From positions 1 to 22,752 of the forward strand of contig CAZGWE010000015.1 in the NCBI GenBank assembly GCA_964529405.1: 22,752 bases of DNA. The letters are read 5' to 3'. This DNA comes from CAZGWE01 sp964529405. Lineage in GTDB: Bacteria; Patescibacteriota; UBA1384; XYA2-FULL-43-10; 1-14-0-10-43-13. Each line of letters opens with the position of its first letter. Position 1 is the stretch's first letter. Below are positions 1 through 6,313 of this stretch, piece after piece. Under the pieces are notes generated by a model. The model was not told where the DNA came from, did not search any database, and saw only the letters and a program-made list of their open reading frames with translations. Made by a program: the position numbers and the translations under genes.

Positions 1-76
1 TGGTGCACCCAAGAAGACTCGGACTTCTGACCTTCCCCACGTCAAGGGGACGCTCTACCAACTGAGCTATGGGTGC
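1..76 (-). tRNA. tRNA-Val (anticodon GAC)
   Basis: Read on the minus strand this folds as a complete 76-nt cloverleaf: acceptor GCACCCA pairing with TGGGTGC, D-stem GCTC/GAGC, anticodon stem TCCCC/GGGGA around the loop TTGACGT, T-stem AGAAG/CTTCT, discriminator A and an encoded CCA tail. The loop gives anticodon GAC, which decodes GUC/GUU (valine). The T-loop reads TCCGAGT instead of the usual TTCGANT, a small deviation. The gene ends exactly at the window edge with its CCA, so it appears complete. It is transcribed away from the dut gene. Confidence 0.95.
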
Positions 77-102
77 GACATGCTATTCAACTTCTGGATT
101 CA

Positions 103-131
103 ATTCTAACAAAAAAAGCTTGTTTTTTCAA
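103..131 (-). promoter_or_regulatory. Promoter of the tRNA-Val gene
   Basis: On the minus strand a -35 box TTGAAA (126-131) and a -10 box TAGAAT (103-108) are separated by exactly 17 nt. The predicted start lies about 20 nt before the mature tRNA 5' end, a normal leader for a processed tRNA. Confidence 0.55.
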
Positions 132-193
132 CGGGTATGAGATTTGTCTTTTTACTTGTGGACAACCCTGTTTTAATTATTGAAGCAATCGCT

Positions 194-199
194 TATAAT
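194..199 (+). promoter_or_regulatory. Candidate -10 box upstream of dut
   Basis: A perfect TATAAT lies 158 bases before dut. The -35 region at optimal spacing (about 171-176, TTTTAA) is poor. If used, the transcript would carry a leader of about 150 nt that includes the terminator-like hairpin at 233-258. Confidence 0.35.
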
Positions 200-232
200 A
201 ATGGTGCAGACAGAAAAACACCACAACCAGAC

Positions 233-258
233 AAAAAGACGCCCGCTGGCGCCTTTTT
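233..258 (+). terminator. Terminator-like hairpin in the dut leader
   Basis: AAAAAG, one unpaired A and CGCC (233-243) pair with GGCG, one unpaired C and CTTTTT (248-258) around a CGCT loop. The 3' arm ends in five T, the form of an intrinsic terminator. No plus-strand gene precedes it in the window, so it would sit in the 5' leader of the dTMP cassette and might act as an attenuator. Confidence 0.5.
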
Positions 259-356
259 AGTCAGAGTCCATGTAAAAACAAATGCCAGTTTCGTACGTCT
301 TGGAATAGATAATCAGGATATAACACGACGTCGCGATAGAACGAATCAAGTAAATT

Positions 357-779
357 ATGAATATCAAAGCCAAGAAACTGCATCCGGATGCAATATTGCC
401 AAAATATGCCCTGCCGGGCGACGCGGGTATGGATTTGTTTAGCGTTGAAACGTATGAGTTAGAACCGGGCCAAGCGGTATCGGTCAGGACAGGCATTGCA
501 TTAGAGCTTCCGGACGGATATGGCGGCTTGATTTGGGATAAAAGCGGTTTGTCTCATAAGCATCAGCTAAAAACCCTGGGCGGGGTAAACGATTCAGGCT
601 ACCGCGGCGAGATATTTGTTGGTATTATAAATTTAAGCCGAAAGAAATATATAATTGAAAAGGGAGACAAGGTTGCTCAAATGGTAATTCAGAAAGTTGA
701 AAGGCCGGAGGTAATCGAATCGAATGAATTGTCATCAAGCGAACGCGGCGAGAGGGTTTTTGGCTCAACAGGAAAATAA
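357..779 (+). CDS. dut: dUTP diphosphatase (dUTPase)
   Basis: Hydrolyses dUTP to dUMP and pyrophosphate, keeping uracil out of DNA and feeding dTMP synthesis. At 140 residues it has the usual length of a trimeric dUTPase and shows all five motifs: AGMDL (23-27), DKSGL (61-65), GGVNDSGYRGE (75-85, with catalytic Asp79 and Tyr82), GDKVAQM (103-109) and the C-terminal RGERVFGSTGK (130-140) that closes over the nucleotide. Motif 2 has Lys where most family members have Arg, and motif 5 has Val in place of the usual Gly before FGSTG. The ATG has no clear Shine-Dalgarno site. It is the first gene of a same-strand series for thymidylate synthesis, although 125 bases separate it from tmk. Confidence 0.93.
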   Translation: MNIKAKKLHPDAILPKYALPGDAGMDLFSVETYELEPGQAVSVRTGIALELPDGYGGLIWDKSGLSHKHQLKTLGGVNDSGYRGEIFVGIINLSRKKYIIEKGDKVAQMVIQKVERPEVIESNELSSSERGERVFGSTGK

Positions 780-904
780 GGCGTATGAACCATTTTTTTA
801 CGCCGTGTAATCTTTAAGAAGACTAGAATAGCACAGTGCGTTACAAAACGCCCGAGTCTCATATTTGTAATAAATAATTTGCCATTATCCGACCAAAAGG
901 TTGG

Positions 905-1558
905 ATGGATTACAGAAAGATGATAAAGCACAACTTTCCGGGTTTATTTATAGCCCTTGAGGGACTTGATGGTTCCGGTTCGTCATCGCAGGTTGAGCGG
1001 TTGAAAAAAAATCTTTGCGGCCTTGGCTTTAAAGCCCATGAAACAAAAGAGCCGACAAACAATATGATCGGCGGCTTAATCAGGGGGGTGCTGACTAAAC
1101 AGTGGCAGATCGAACCGGAGGGCTTCCAGCTTTTATTTGCTGCGGACAGGTCGCATCATTTACGCCATATCATAATTCCCCAATTAGAAAAGGGCCGCAT
1201 CATAATCTCCGACAGATATGCGTTTTCGTCCATAGCTTACGGTTCGCTGGAGCTCAACAGGGCCTGGCTGGAGACAATAAACGAAAAATTTATTTTACCG
1301 GACATAACAATTTTATTAAAAGTTGCACCGCGAGTTTGTATTGAAAGGATTGATAATTCAAGGACGCATCTTGAACTGTTTGAAGATAAGAAAAAATTGC
1401 TAAAAGTCTGGCAAACTTACGAGAAATTGGCGGAAAACCAGAAAAACAGTATTGTGGTTGTGGACGGCGAGAGGACGAAGGATGAAGTCGAGGCGGAGGT
1501 CATTAAAATAATAAAAAGCGGGCTTGAGAAGAAGACAGGTTTGGCAAGGCAGGGCTAA
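905..1558 (+). CDS. tmk: Thymidylate kinase, Walker A lysine replaced
   Basis: Predicted to phosphorylate dTMP to dTDP. Visible family features are the N-terminal P-loop region EGLDGSGSSSQ (19-29), KEPT (48-51, the TREPG-type dTMP-binding segment), FAADRSHH (78-85) and the DRY motif (103-105). The P-loop is unusual: the invariant Lys of GxxxxGK[ST] is Ser26, so the phosphate loop reads GLDGSGSS. I believe such a loop occurs in some archaeal and CPR homologues but cannot check it here. Length (217 residues) is normal. An AAAGG sequence lies about 5 nt before the chosen ATG; a second in-frame ATG at 920 is possible. It ends 15 nt before glyA, so the two are probably co-transcribed. Confidence 0.88.
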   Translation: MDYRKMIKHNFPGLFIALEGLDGSGSSSQVERLKKNLCGLGFKAHETKEPTNNMIGGLIRGVLTKQWQIEPEGFQLLFAADRSHHLRHIIIPQLEKGRIIISDRYAFSSIAYGSLELNRAWLETINEKFILPDITILLKVAPRVCIERIDNSRTHLELFEDKKKLLKVWQTYEKLAENQKNSIVVVDGERTKDEVEAEVIKIIKSGLEKKTGLARQG

Positions 1559-1573
1559 AGCAAAGAGGTGAAA

Positions 1574-2815
1574 ATGATTTTAAAGCAGCAAGACAAAGAA
1601 GTTTTTGATATCATCGAGTGCGAGAAGGGACGACAAAAAGAGGGGCTTGAGATGATTGCCTCCGAAAACTATGTTTCCGAAGCGGTACTGGAAGCGACCG
1701 GTTCAATTTTGACCAATAAATATGCCGAAGGTTATCCAGCCGCCAGATATTACGGCGGTTGCGAGTGCGTTGACCAAGCCGAGAGCCTGGCCATCGAGCG
1801 GTTAAAGAAGCTCTTCGGTTGTAAATTTGCCAATGTCCAGCCGCACTCCGGCTCATCGGCCAATCTGGCAGCCTATGCCGCCGTGCTCGAACCGGGCGAT
1901 AAAATTCTGGGCCAGGCCATGGATGCCGGCGGCCACTTGACCCATGGCGCCAAAGTGTCGTTCTCCGGCAAGTGGTTTGAGTCGGCCAGTTACGGTGTTG
2001 ATCCCAAAACAGGTTTACTTGATTATGAGGAAATCAGAAGAATTGCCAGAGAATTTAAACCGGATGTAATAATGGCCGGCTACTCTGCCTATCCCAGACA
2101 GTTGGATTTTAAAAAATTTAGGCAAATCGCCGATGAGGTTGGCGCCTATTTATTCGCCGATATCGCCCACATTGCCGGGTTGGTGGCGACCGGTTTCCAT
2201 CCATCTCCAATTGGTGTTGCCGATGTTGTAACTTCAACCACTCACAAAACATTACGAGGGCCTCGCGCCGGCATTATCATGACCAACGATGAGGAGTTGG
2301 CCAAAAAAATTGATAAGGCCATCTTTCCAATGCTGCAGGGCGGGCCGTTGGAACACGTGATCGCGGCTAAAGCTGTTGCCTTCGGCGAAGTATTAAAACC
2401 CGATTTCAAAAAATATATCCAGAAAGTGCTAGACAACATGAAGTGTTTCGCAGAAACCTTAATGAGTCTTGATTTTAACCTTGTAAGCGGCGGAACCGAT
2501 AATCATCTAATCTTAATTGATTTGCAAAATAGAAATCTCACAGGAAAAGATTTTCAGGATACTCTTGGCAAGGCCGGCATAACTGTTAATAAAAATGGTG
2601 TACCCGGAGATCCGCTTCCTCCAAAAATCACATCCGGCATCCGTGTCGGCACGGCGGCGCTGACAACTCGCGGTATGGGAGTGAAAGAGATGCAGCGCAT
2701 TGCCGAACTGTTTAACAAAGTTGCAGAGAACATGGATAACGAAGAGGTTCTGGCTGAAATCAAAGAAGAGGTCAAAGAGATGACCAAGGGTTTTCCTGTT
2801 CCCGGTATTGAATAG
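1574..2815 (+). CDS. glyA: Serine hydroxymethyltransferase
   Basis: PLP enzyme converting serine and tetrahydrofolate to glycine and 5,10-methylene-tetrahydrofolate, the one-carbon donor used by ThyX downstream. The sequence is full length (413 residues) and highly conserved: EMIASENYVS near the N-terminus, QPHSGSSAN (about 89-97), the FADIAHIAGL segment and the PLP-lysine motif STTHKTLRGPR (Lys about 225). The start was set at the ATG at 1574 because AGAGGTG (1564-1570) is well placed as its Shine-Dalgarno site; the in-frame GTG at 1568 lies within that site. In this position, between tmk and thyX, the gene's most direct job is to supply methylene-tetrahydrofolate for dTMP synthesis. Confidence 0.97.
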   Translation: MILKQQDKEVFDIIECEKGRQKEGLEMIASENYVSEAVLEATGSILTNKYAEGYPAARYYGGCECVDQAESLAIERLKKLFGCKFANVQPHSGSSANLAAYAAVLEPGDKILGQAMDAGGHLTHGAKVSFSGKWFESASYGVDPKTGLLDYEEIRRIAREFKPDVIMAGYSAYPRQLDFKKFRQIADEVGAYLFADIAHIAGLVATGFHPSPIGVADVVTSTTHKTLRGPRAGIIMTNDEELAKKIDKAIFPMLQGGPLEHVIAAKAVAFGEVLKPDFKKYIQKVLDNMKCFAETLMSLDFNLVSGGTDNHLILIDLQNRNLTGKDFQDTLGKAGITVNKNGVPGDPLPPKITSGIRVGTAALTTRGMGVKEMQRIAELFNKVAENMDNEEVLAEIKEEVKEMTKGFPVPGIE

Positions 2816-2836
2816 AGACCGTTGAAAAACTGTCTC

Positions 2837-2915
2837 AAATATTGTTCGAGGAGTCTGCGACGAGAACTACCCGTGTCTAGTTCTCACTTCGTAAGACTTC
2901 GTTCGAACAATATTT
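2837..2915. repeat. Long imperfect palindrome between glyA and thyX
   Basis: Outer arms are perfect: AAATATTGTTCGA (2837-2849) and TCGAACAATATTT (2903-2915). Inner segments AGTCT/AGACT and GAGAACTA/TAGTTCTC also pair, with bulges, so nearly the whole 79 bases folds into one cruciform-like hairpin. There is no T tract at its 3' end, so it does not look like an ordinary terminator. It could be a dispersed palindromic (REP/MITE-like) element or an RNA-processing stem between two co-directional genes. Confidence 0.6.
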
Positions 2916-2976
2916 ATCGATGCATGTTCGGATTATCAACGCCCTCTAAATAGTAAATAGAGCCAAAAGGAGTTTT

Positions 2977-3843
2977 ATGAATTTTCCTGCAAAGCATCCA
3001 AAGGTATTCAAGACTAAGAAGGGGACGCTTTATCTGCAAGAGCCTGGCGTGGTTATGGTAGCCCACACGCAAACAAATCTGTCGGGCATGAGAAAATTTT
3101 TACAAGGCTTTGATAAGAGTTTGGAGTTTCCAAAATATCTTGATGACCCCATAAAACTTCCTGATATTGAACAACTTATCAAAGCATCCGGCCAAATATG
3201 CTATGTCAGTTATGGCCCAAAGCGTTCAACCAACGCTGAGGCTGAAAAGTATTTTGATAACATTAAGTTGTCGGGTCATGGTTCGGTGCTTGAGCATTCG
3301 AGTGCTACCTTCTTGTTTTATGGTGTGCCGCGCAGTTTTACGCATGAATTGGTTCGCCATCGCGCCGGTTTTGCTTATTCGCAGGTTAGCCAGCGTTATG
3401 TTTCCGGTTCAGTCCTGCGATTTGTGGAGCGGCCGGAGTTTATTAATGATCCGGAGCTGCATAATATTTTCGAGAAGATGATTGATTCATCGGCCGAGGC
3501 TTATCAAATATTGGCAGATAAATTGATGGAAAGACAGGGCAAAGGCACAGAACTTCTTAATGCTGAACGCAAGACTGATTTACGCAAGAAGGTGCAACAG
3601 TGCGCCCGCACGGTATTGCCAAATGCGGCTGAGGCGCCTATTGTGGTCACGGGCAATATGCGGGCTTGGCGGCACTTTATCGAGATGCGCGGCAGCGAGC
3701 ACGCCGAGCTGGAGATCAGAAAAATTGCCGTCATGGTTTACGAAGCCCTCAAAGGGGTTGCGCCTTTGCTCTTTAACGATTATAAAGAGATTAAGTTGTC
3801 GGATGGTACAATTGGTATTGAGACGGAATACAGAAAGGTCTAA
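2977..3843 (+). CDS. thyX: Flavin-dependent thymidylate synthase
   Basis: Makes dTMP from dUMP using methylene-tetrahydrofolate, FAD and NAD(P)H. It carries the ThyX signature as RHRAGFAYSQVSQR (127-140: RHR, Ser135, Ser138, Arg140) and the preceding HGSVLEHSSATF (101-112). A second conserved region, NMRAWRHFIEMRGSEHAELEIR, lies in the C-terminal third. At 288 residues it is longer than the common 220-250, the extra part being N-terminal. AAAAGGAG lies directly upstream of the ATG. Only three bases separate it from the next kinase gene. No thyA is present in the window, and ThyX with GlyA and the two dUMP-producing enzymes makes a coherent pathway. Confidence 0.95.
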   Translation: MNFPAKHPKVFKTKKGTLYLQEPGVVMVAHTQTNLSGMRKFLQGFDKSLEFPKYLDDPIKLPDIEQLIKASGQICYVSYGPKRSTNAEAEKYFDNIKLSGHGSVLEHSSATFLFYGVPRSFTHELVRHRAGFAYSQVSQRYVSGSVLRFVERPEFINDPELHNIFEKMIDSSAEAYQILADKLMERQGKGTELLNAERKTDLRKKVQQCARTVLPNAAEAPIVVTGNMRAWRHFIEMRGSEHAELEIRKIAVMVYEALKGVAPLLFNDYKEIKLSDGTIGIETEYRKV

Positions 3844-3846
3844 ACT

Positions 3847-4443
3847 ATGTCGAATAAACTTGTCTGTTTGGTCGGGATGTGCGGAGCGGGCAAATCGGAA
3901 GTAGCCGATTACCTAATGCTCAAAGGAAATTTTCAGTATGTCCGCTTTGGCCAGATTACCATGGATAAAATCAAAGAGATGGGTAAAGCACCGAGCGAGA
4001 AGCTGGAGAGGGAGGTGCGGGAAAAAATTCGGGCAGAGCATGGTATGGCCGGTTATGCTATTCTTAATGTGCCCAAAATTGATGCAATGCTAAAGACCAG
4101 CGATGTTATTGGTGACGGTTTGTATTCCTGGGAAGAGTATTTGGAACTCAAGAAAAAATATAGCGGCGGGCTGGTTGTGGTTGCTATTTACGCTTCGCCA
4201 AAAGTCCGGTACCATCGCTTGAAAGACCGGGCCAGAAGACACATTGACGATAAAGCAGTCAAGTATCGTAATTTTACTAAGGACGAAGCCGCCTCCCGCG
4301 ACGTGGCCGAGATCGAGAACTTACATAAAGCCGGTCCAATCGCTATGGCTGATTATACTGTTATCAACAACAGTTCGCTTGCTGATACCTATACTCAACT
4401 GGATGCGGTTTGGGTCGATATATTTAGAAATGACAAAATTTGA
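3847..4443 (+). CDS. UPF0200-like P-loop kinase of unknown substrate
   Basis: A 198-residue P-loop NTPase. Walker A is GMCGAGKS (10-17). The centre (about 87-125: VIGDGLYSWEEYLEL, then VVVAIYASPKVR) and an Arg-rich lid region (RYHRLKDRARR, about 121-131) followed by RD (151-152) and MADYTVINNSSL match the pattern I know from UPF0200/COG0237 dephospho-CoA-kinase-like proteins of archaea. The substrate is unknown. It starts 3 nt after thyX, using AAAGG within the end of thyX as its ribosome site, so the two are translationally close. Lying between thyX and dCMP deaminase, a (deoxy)nucleoside monophosphate is a reasonable guess, and it has the catalytic Lys that Tmk lacks. A CoaE-like role is the main alternative. 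Confidence 0.75.
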   Translation: MSNKLVCLVGMCGAGKSEVADYLMLKGNFQYVRFGQITMDKIKEMGKAPSEKLEREVREKIRAEHGMAGYAILNVPKIDAMLKTSDVIGDGLYSWEEYLELKKKYSGGLVVVAIYASPKVRYHRLKDRARRHIDDKAVKYRNFTKDEAASRDVAEIENLHKAGPIAMADYTVINNSSLADTYTQLDAVWVDIFRNDKI

Positions 4444-4503
4444 ATGCCAAATAGTTAAATTATTGGTATTAGAAGCTATGATTTAGAAACTTATGGAGGC
4501 AAG

Positions 4504-5034
4504 ATGCCAAAAGTAAAAAAAGAGATAGCGAGAGAGACGGCCGCAACCAGCGAGAAATATGTTCGTCCAACCTGGGATGAATACTTTATGGAGGTGGTTT
4601 GCGCCGTTTCGCGCCGGGCGACTTGTGATCGGGGCAGGACCGGTGTGGTCATTGTCAAGAATAATCAGATTTTAGCCACCGGTTATGTCGGTTCCGCGGC
4701 AGGAGACGACCATTGCGATGAAAATGGCCATCAATATCAAAAACGACTCAACCCCGATGGCACAACCAGCGAGCACTGCGTCAGGACGGTCCATGCCGAA
4801 TTGAATGCCCTAGCCCAAGCGGCTAAACGGGGCGTGGCGGTGGATGGGGCCACTTTATACTGCAAACTCGAACCGTGTCCGGTTTGCGCCAAAGTGATGG
4901 TCAATGCCGGCATCAAGCGCGTTGTTTGCCAGGGCGCTTATCACAATGCGGCGGAGTCAAGGCGGGTTTTCAAAAAATGTGGCGTCATTTTAGAAGTTAT
5001 GGACCAAAAAACAATCAGTTATGATCGGCAGTAA
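4504..5034 (+). CDS. dCMP deaminase (ComEB-like)
   Basis: Zinc-dependent cytidine/deoxycytidylate deaminase family, 176 residues. It shows the catalytic HAE motif (97-99, Glu99 as proton shuttle) and PCPVC (124-128), which with His97 bind the catalytic zinc. Two further His-Cys pairs (70-71 and 91-92) in a family-typical insertion resemble the extra metal site of dCMP deaminases. The enzyme converts dCMP to dUMP, the substrate of ThyX. A GGAGG site lies 5 nt before the ATG. The first 20 or so residues are charged and probably flexible. It is the last gene of the dTMP cassette, closed by a terminator at 5070-5102. Confidence 0.92.
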   Translation: MPKVKKEIARETAATSEKYVRPTWDEYFMEVVCAVSRRATCDRGRTGVVIVKNNQILATGYVGSAAGDDHCDENGHQYQKRLNPDGTTSEHCVRTVHAELNALAQAAKRGVAVDGATLYCKLEPCPVCAKVMVNAGIKRVVCQGAYHNAAESRRVFKKCGVILEVMDQKTISYDRQ

Positions 5035-5069
5035 TTGAATTTGTCGTTTTACCCAATTAAACCCGAACG

Positions 5070-5102
5070 AAATCATGATAAATTTAAATGCCATGATTTT
5101 TT
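5070..5102 (+). terminator. Terminator after the dTMP cassette
   Basis: AAATCATG (5070-5077) pairs with CATGATTT (5092-5099) around a 14-nt loop, and the 3' arm runs into six T (5097-5102). The form is that of an intrinsic terminator, with an AT-rich stem. Confidence 0.6.
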
Positions 5103-5125
5103 CGTGGCCAAGAAGGAGGGGAACA

Positions 5126-5509
5126 ATGACTGAAACGATGGACGAGCGTTCCAGGTATCTTGGTTATCTGATGAGGCAATTGCAGCGGCAATTGCAGCGC
5201 TTTTTTCGGGGACGGTTGGTTGTCGGGCGAAGCGAGACGGCGGGACCGGGTATTCCTCCGCCCTATTTCTATATTAAAGAGATCAGGACCAGGCGTCTAG
5301 CCGGAGTTATTCCGTTGCGGCGTGAGGAACGTCTGGTCTTAACCATCCATGCCGGAGTGGTGCTGGACAGGACGGCCGTTCGTTGGGTGTGGGCAGCTGT
5401 CTATTTGCCACTGGCTGACCTGGCCTGGGAGGGAATCGAGGCGGCCGTCAACAGTTTTGCTAACTATATAGCAGCTACCCATGTGGAAATCAAAAGAGTC
5501 TATGAGTAA
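5126..5509 (+). CDS. Orphan protein, 127 residues
   Basis: I do not recognise this protein. The start at 5126 is supported by a very strong ribosome site (AGAAGGAGGGG, 5111-5121). The N-terminal part is Arg/Gln-rich with the internal repeat QLQRQLQR, encoded by a 12-base direct repeat near 5176-5200. The middle contains a Pro-rich turn (GPGIPPPYF), and the second half alternates beta-like hydrophobic stretches (LVLTIHAGVVL, WVWAAVYLPLADL) with an amphipathic C-terminal helix. There is no signal peptide or clear membrane segment. It is preceded and followed by hairpins (5070-5102, 5518-5548) and so is probably a single-gene unit, though I see no convincing promoter. Confidence 0.7.
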   Translation: MTETMDERSRYLGYLMRQLQRQLQRFFRGRLVVGRSETAGPGIPPPYFYIKEIRTRRLAGVIPLRREERLVLTIHAGVVLDRTAVRWVWAAVYLPLADLAWEGIEAAVNSFANYIAATHVEIKRVYE

Positions 5510-5517
5510 GTGGTCCG

Positions 5518-5548
5518 CCTGCTCCCCGGAACTGTTCCGGGGAGCAGG
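5518..5548. terminator. Perfect 15-bp hairpin after the orphan gene
   Basis: CCTGCTCCCCGGAAC (5518-5532) and its exact complement (5534-5548) flank a single T. The GC-rich stem 6 nt after the stop codon looks like a transcription end, but only an A-rich stretch follows, with no T run, so it may be a stabilising stem or protein-binding palindrome. Confidence 0.5.
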
Positions 5549-5562
5549 AAACAAAATTGTTA

Positions 5563-5591
5563 TTGACATTTTTTCAGCAGGGAACTAATCT
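5563..5591 (+). promoter_or_regulatory. Near-consensus sigma70-type promoter
   Basis: A perfect -35 TTGACA (5563-5568), a 17-nt spacer and -10 TAATCT (5586-5591). The expected start is near 5598, one base before an in-frame ATG at 5599 and 25 bases before the GTG preferred for the small membrane protein. Confidence 0.75.
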
Positions 5592-5622
5592 ATTGCTAAT
5601 GTCGGAAAAGGAGGCAAGGGAA

Positions 5623-5787
5623 GTGAACAGGGAAACGGCTTACTGGGCTATAGCCATTATTCTGACAATTGCTATATTTGCTCTGGCGGTTATCGGAAGT
5701 GTGGCGGCCTATTACGTGCCGTTAGCAGCCAGCTTTTTCTTTTTGTACCGCGCGGCGGTTGCCGAACGGGACTCGTACACTCTGTGA
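5623..5787 (+). CDS. Small membrane protein, 54 residues
   Basis: An orphan protein consisting almost wholly of hydrophobic segments (about residues 7-31 and 32-44) followed by a short charged tail (AAVAERDSYTL), so one long or two short membrane spans. The GTG start at 5623 was chosen because AAAGGAGG (5606-5613) sits at normal distance. An in-frame ATG at 5599 would add 8 residues (MSEKEARE) and start almost at the predicted transcription start, giving a leaderless mRNA. The gene has its own near-consensus promoter and its own terminator overlapping the stop codon, so it is a self-contained and probably well expressed unit. Function unknown. Confidence 0.7.
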   Translation: MNRETAYWAIAIILTIAIFALAVIGSVAAYYVPLAASFFFLYRAAVAERDSYTL

Positions 5788-5820
5788 CCGGCCTCAAATT
5801 GCACGGCCGGTCAATTTTAT
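5786..5820 (+). terminator. Intrinsic terminator of the small membrane gene
   Basis: GACCGGCC (5786-5793) pairs with GGCCGGTC (5805-5812) and is followed by AATTTTAT. The 5' arm begins inside the TGA stop codon. Confidence 0.8.
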
Positions 5821-5827
5821 TGGGACG

Positions 5828-5836
5828 TGATATAAT
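5828..5836 (+). promoter_or_regulatory. Extended -10 promoter
   Basis: TGATATAAT is a perfect extended -10 (TGn plus TATAAT at 5831-5836). The -35 position falls in the preceding terminator and is poor, as is common with extended -10 promoters. The expected start is about 35 nt before the 65-residue orphan gene. Confidence 0.6.
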
Positions 5837-5875
5837 AGGCCGGAAGGCATTTAAAGCAATTAGGAAAGGAGAAAA

Positions 5876-6073
5876 ATGGCAGAAAAAAGACTGTTTTTAA
5901 GCGAAGAAGGCTTAGCGAGAGAAGATTTTAATGATGGCAAGTCGGGAAAGTTAGAACAACCGCCAGAAAGACCGGAATTGCCACAGACCGATCGCAAAGA
6001 CCTTGAAGAGGTGTTGGCAAACGATAATCCGGAAACGGAAAGGTCGGCAATAAATATTAAAAGCTGCCAATAA
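5876..6073 (+). CDS. Acidic, probably disordered orphan protein, 65 residues
   Basis: A short hydrophilic protein rich in Glu, Asp, Lys and Pro, with no hydrophobic core, membrane segment or Cys pair apart from one Cys next to the C-terminus. The proline-rich centre (QPPERPELP, about 28-36) and acidic stretch (DLEEVLANDNPETE) suggest disorder. It is very likely real because a strong ribosome site (AGGAAAGGAG) directly precedes the ATG and an extended -10 promoter lies upstream. No family recognised; position just before the thrS leader gives no clue to function. Confidence 0.6.
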   Translation: MAEKRLFLSEEGLAREDFNDGKSGKLEQPPERPELPQTDRKDLEEVLANDNPETERSAINIKSCQ

Positions 6074-6160
6074 TAAAAAGCCGCTCGTTTTTATTGTCGG
6101 GTAATATTGTAGCGGATAAATTATGGTGGTATTATCTGAATGTAGTTAGTTATCTTTTAT

Positions 6161-6295
6161 CTTGATCAATGAAGGGACTCACCAACCCTAAGATCGAGCG
6201 CAGGCCTGAGCGAACAGGCAAATTAAGATCCCGCCGGGATGGAACCGTTTGGTTAAGTTACGATCAAGCTCCCGGCAAGAAGGGATCTTATTTTT
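6161..6295 (+). promoter_or_regulatory. T-box riboswitch (threonine), very short stem I
   Basis: Leader of thrS. A basal helix (6161-6167 with 6192-6198) and AGGG/CCCT (6173-6176, 6186-6189) enclose a loop holding threonine codons, ACC at 6181-6183 followed by A being the best specifier. GCCTG/CAGGC (6204-6219) forms a second stem. The antiterminator is textbook: GCCGGGA (6233-6239), the 7-nt bulge TGGAACC (6240-6246), a 7-bp A2 helix (GTTTGGT 6247-6253 with ATCAAGC 6263-6269) and TCCCGGC (6270-6276). The competing terminator pairs AAGCTCCC (6266-6273) with GGGATCTT (6282-6289) with one mismatch, then ATTTTT. Uncharged tRNA-Thr would stabilise the antiterminator, turning thrS on. The bulge TGGA predicts a tRNA ending UCCA. 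Function is inferred from structure. Confidence 0.75.
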
Positions 6296-6313
6296 GTTAA
6301 AAAAGGAGTTATT

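Noticed and set aside
137..442. Plus-strand reading frame of 101 codons before and across the dut start
   Set aside because: It overlaps dut in another frame, has no ribosome site, spans the leader terminator and resembles no known protein.
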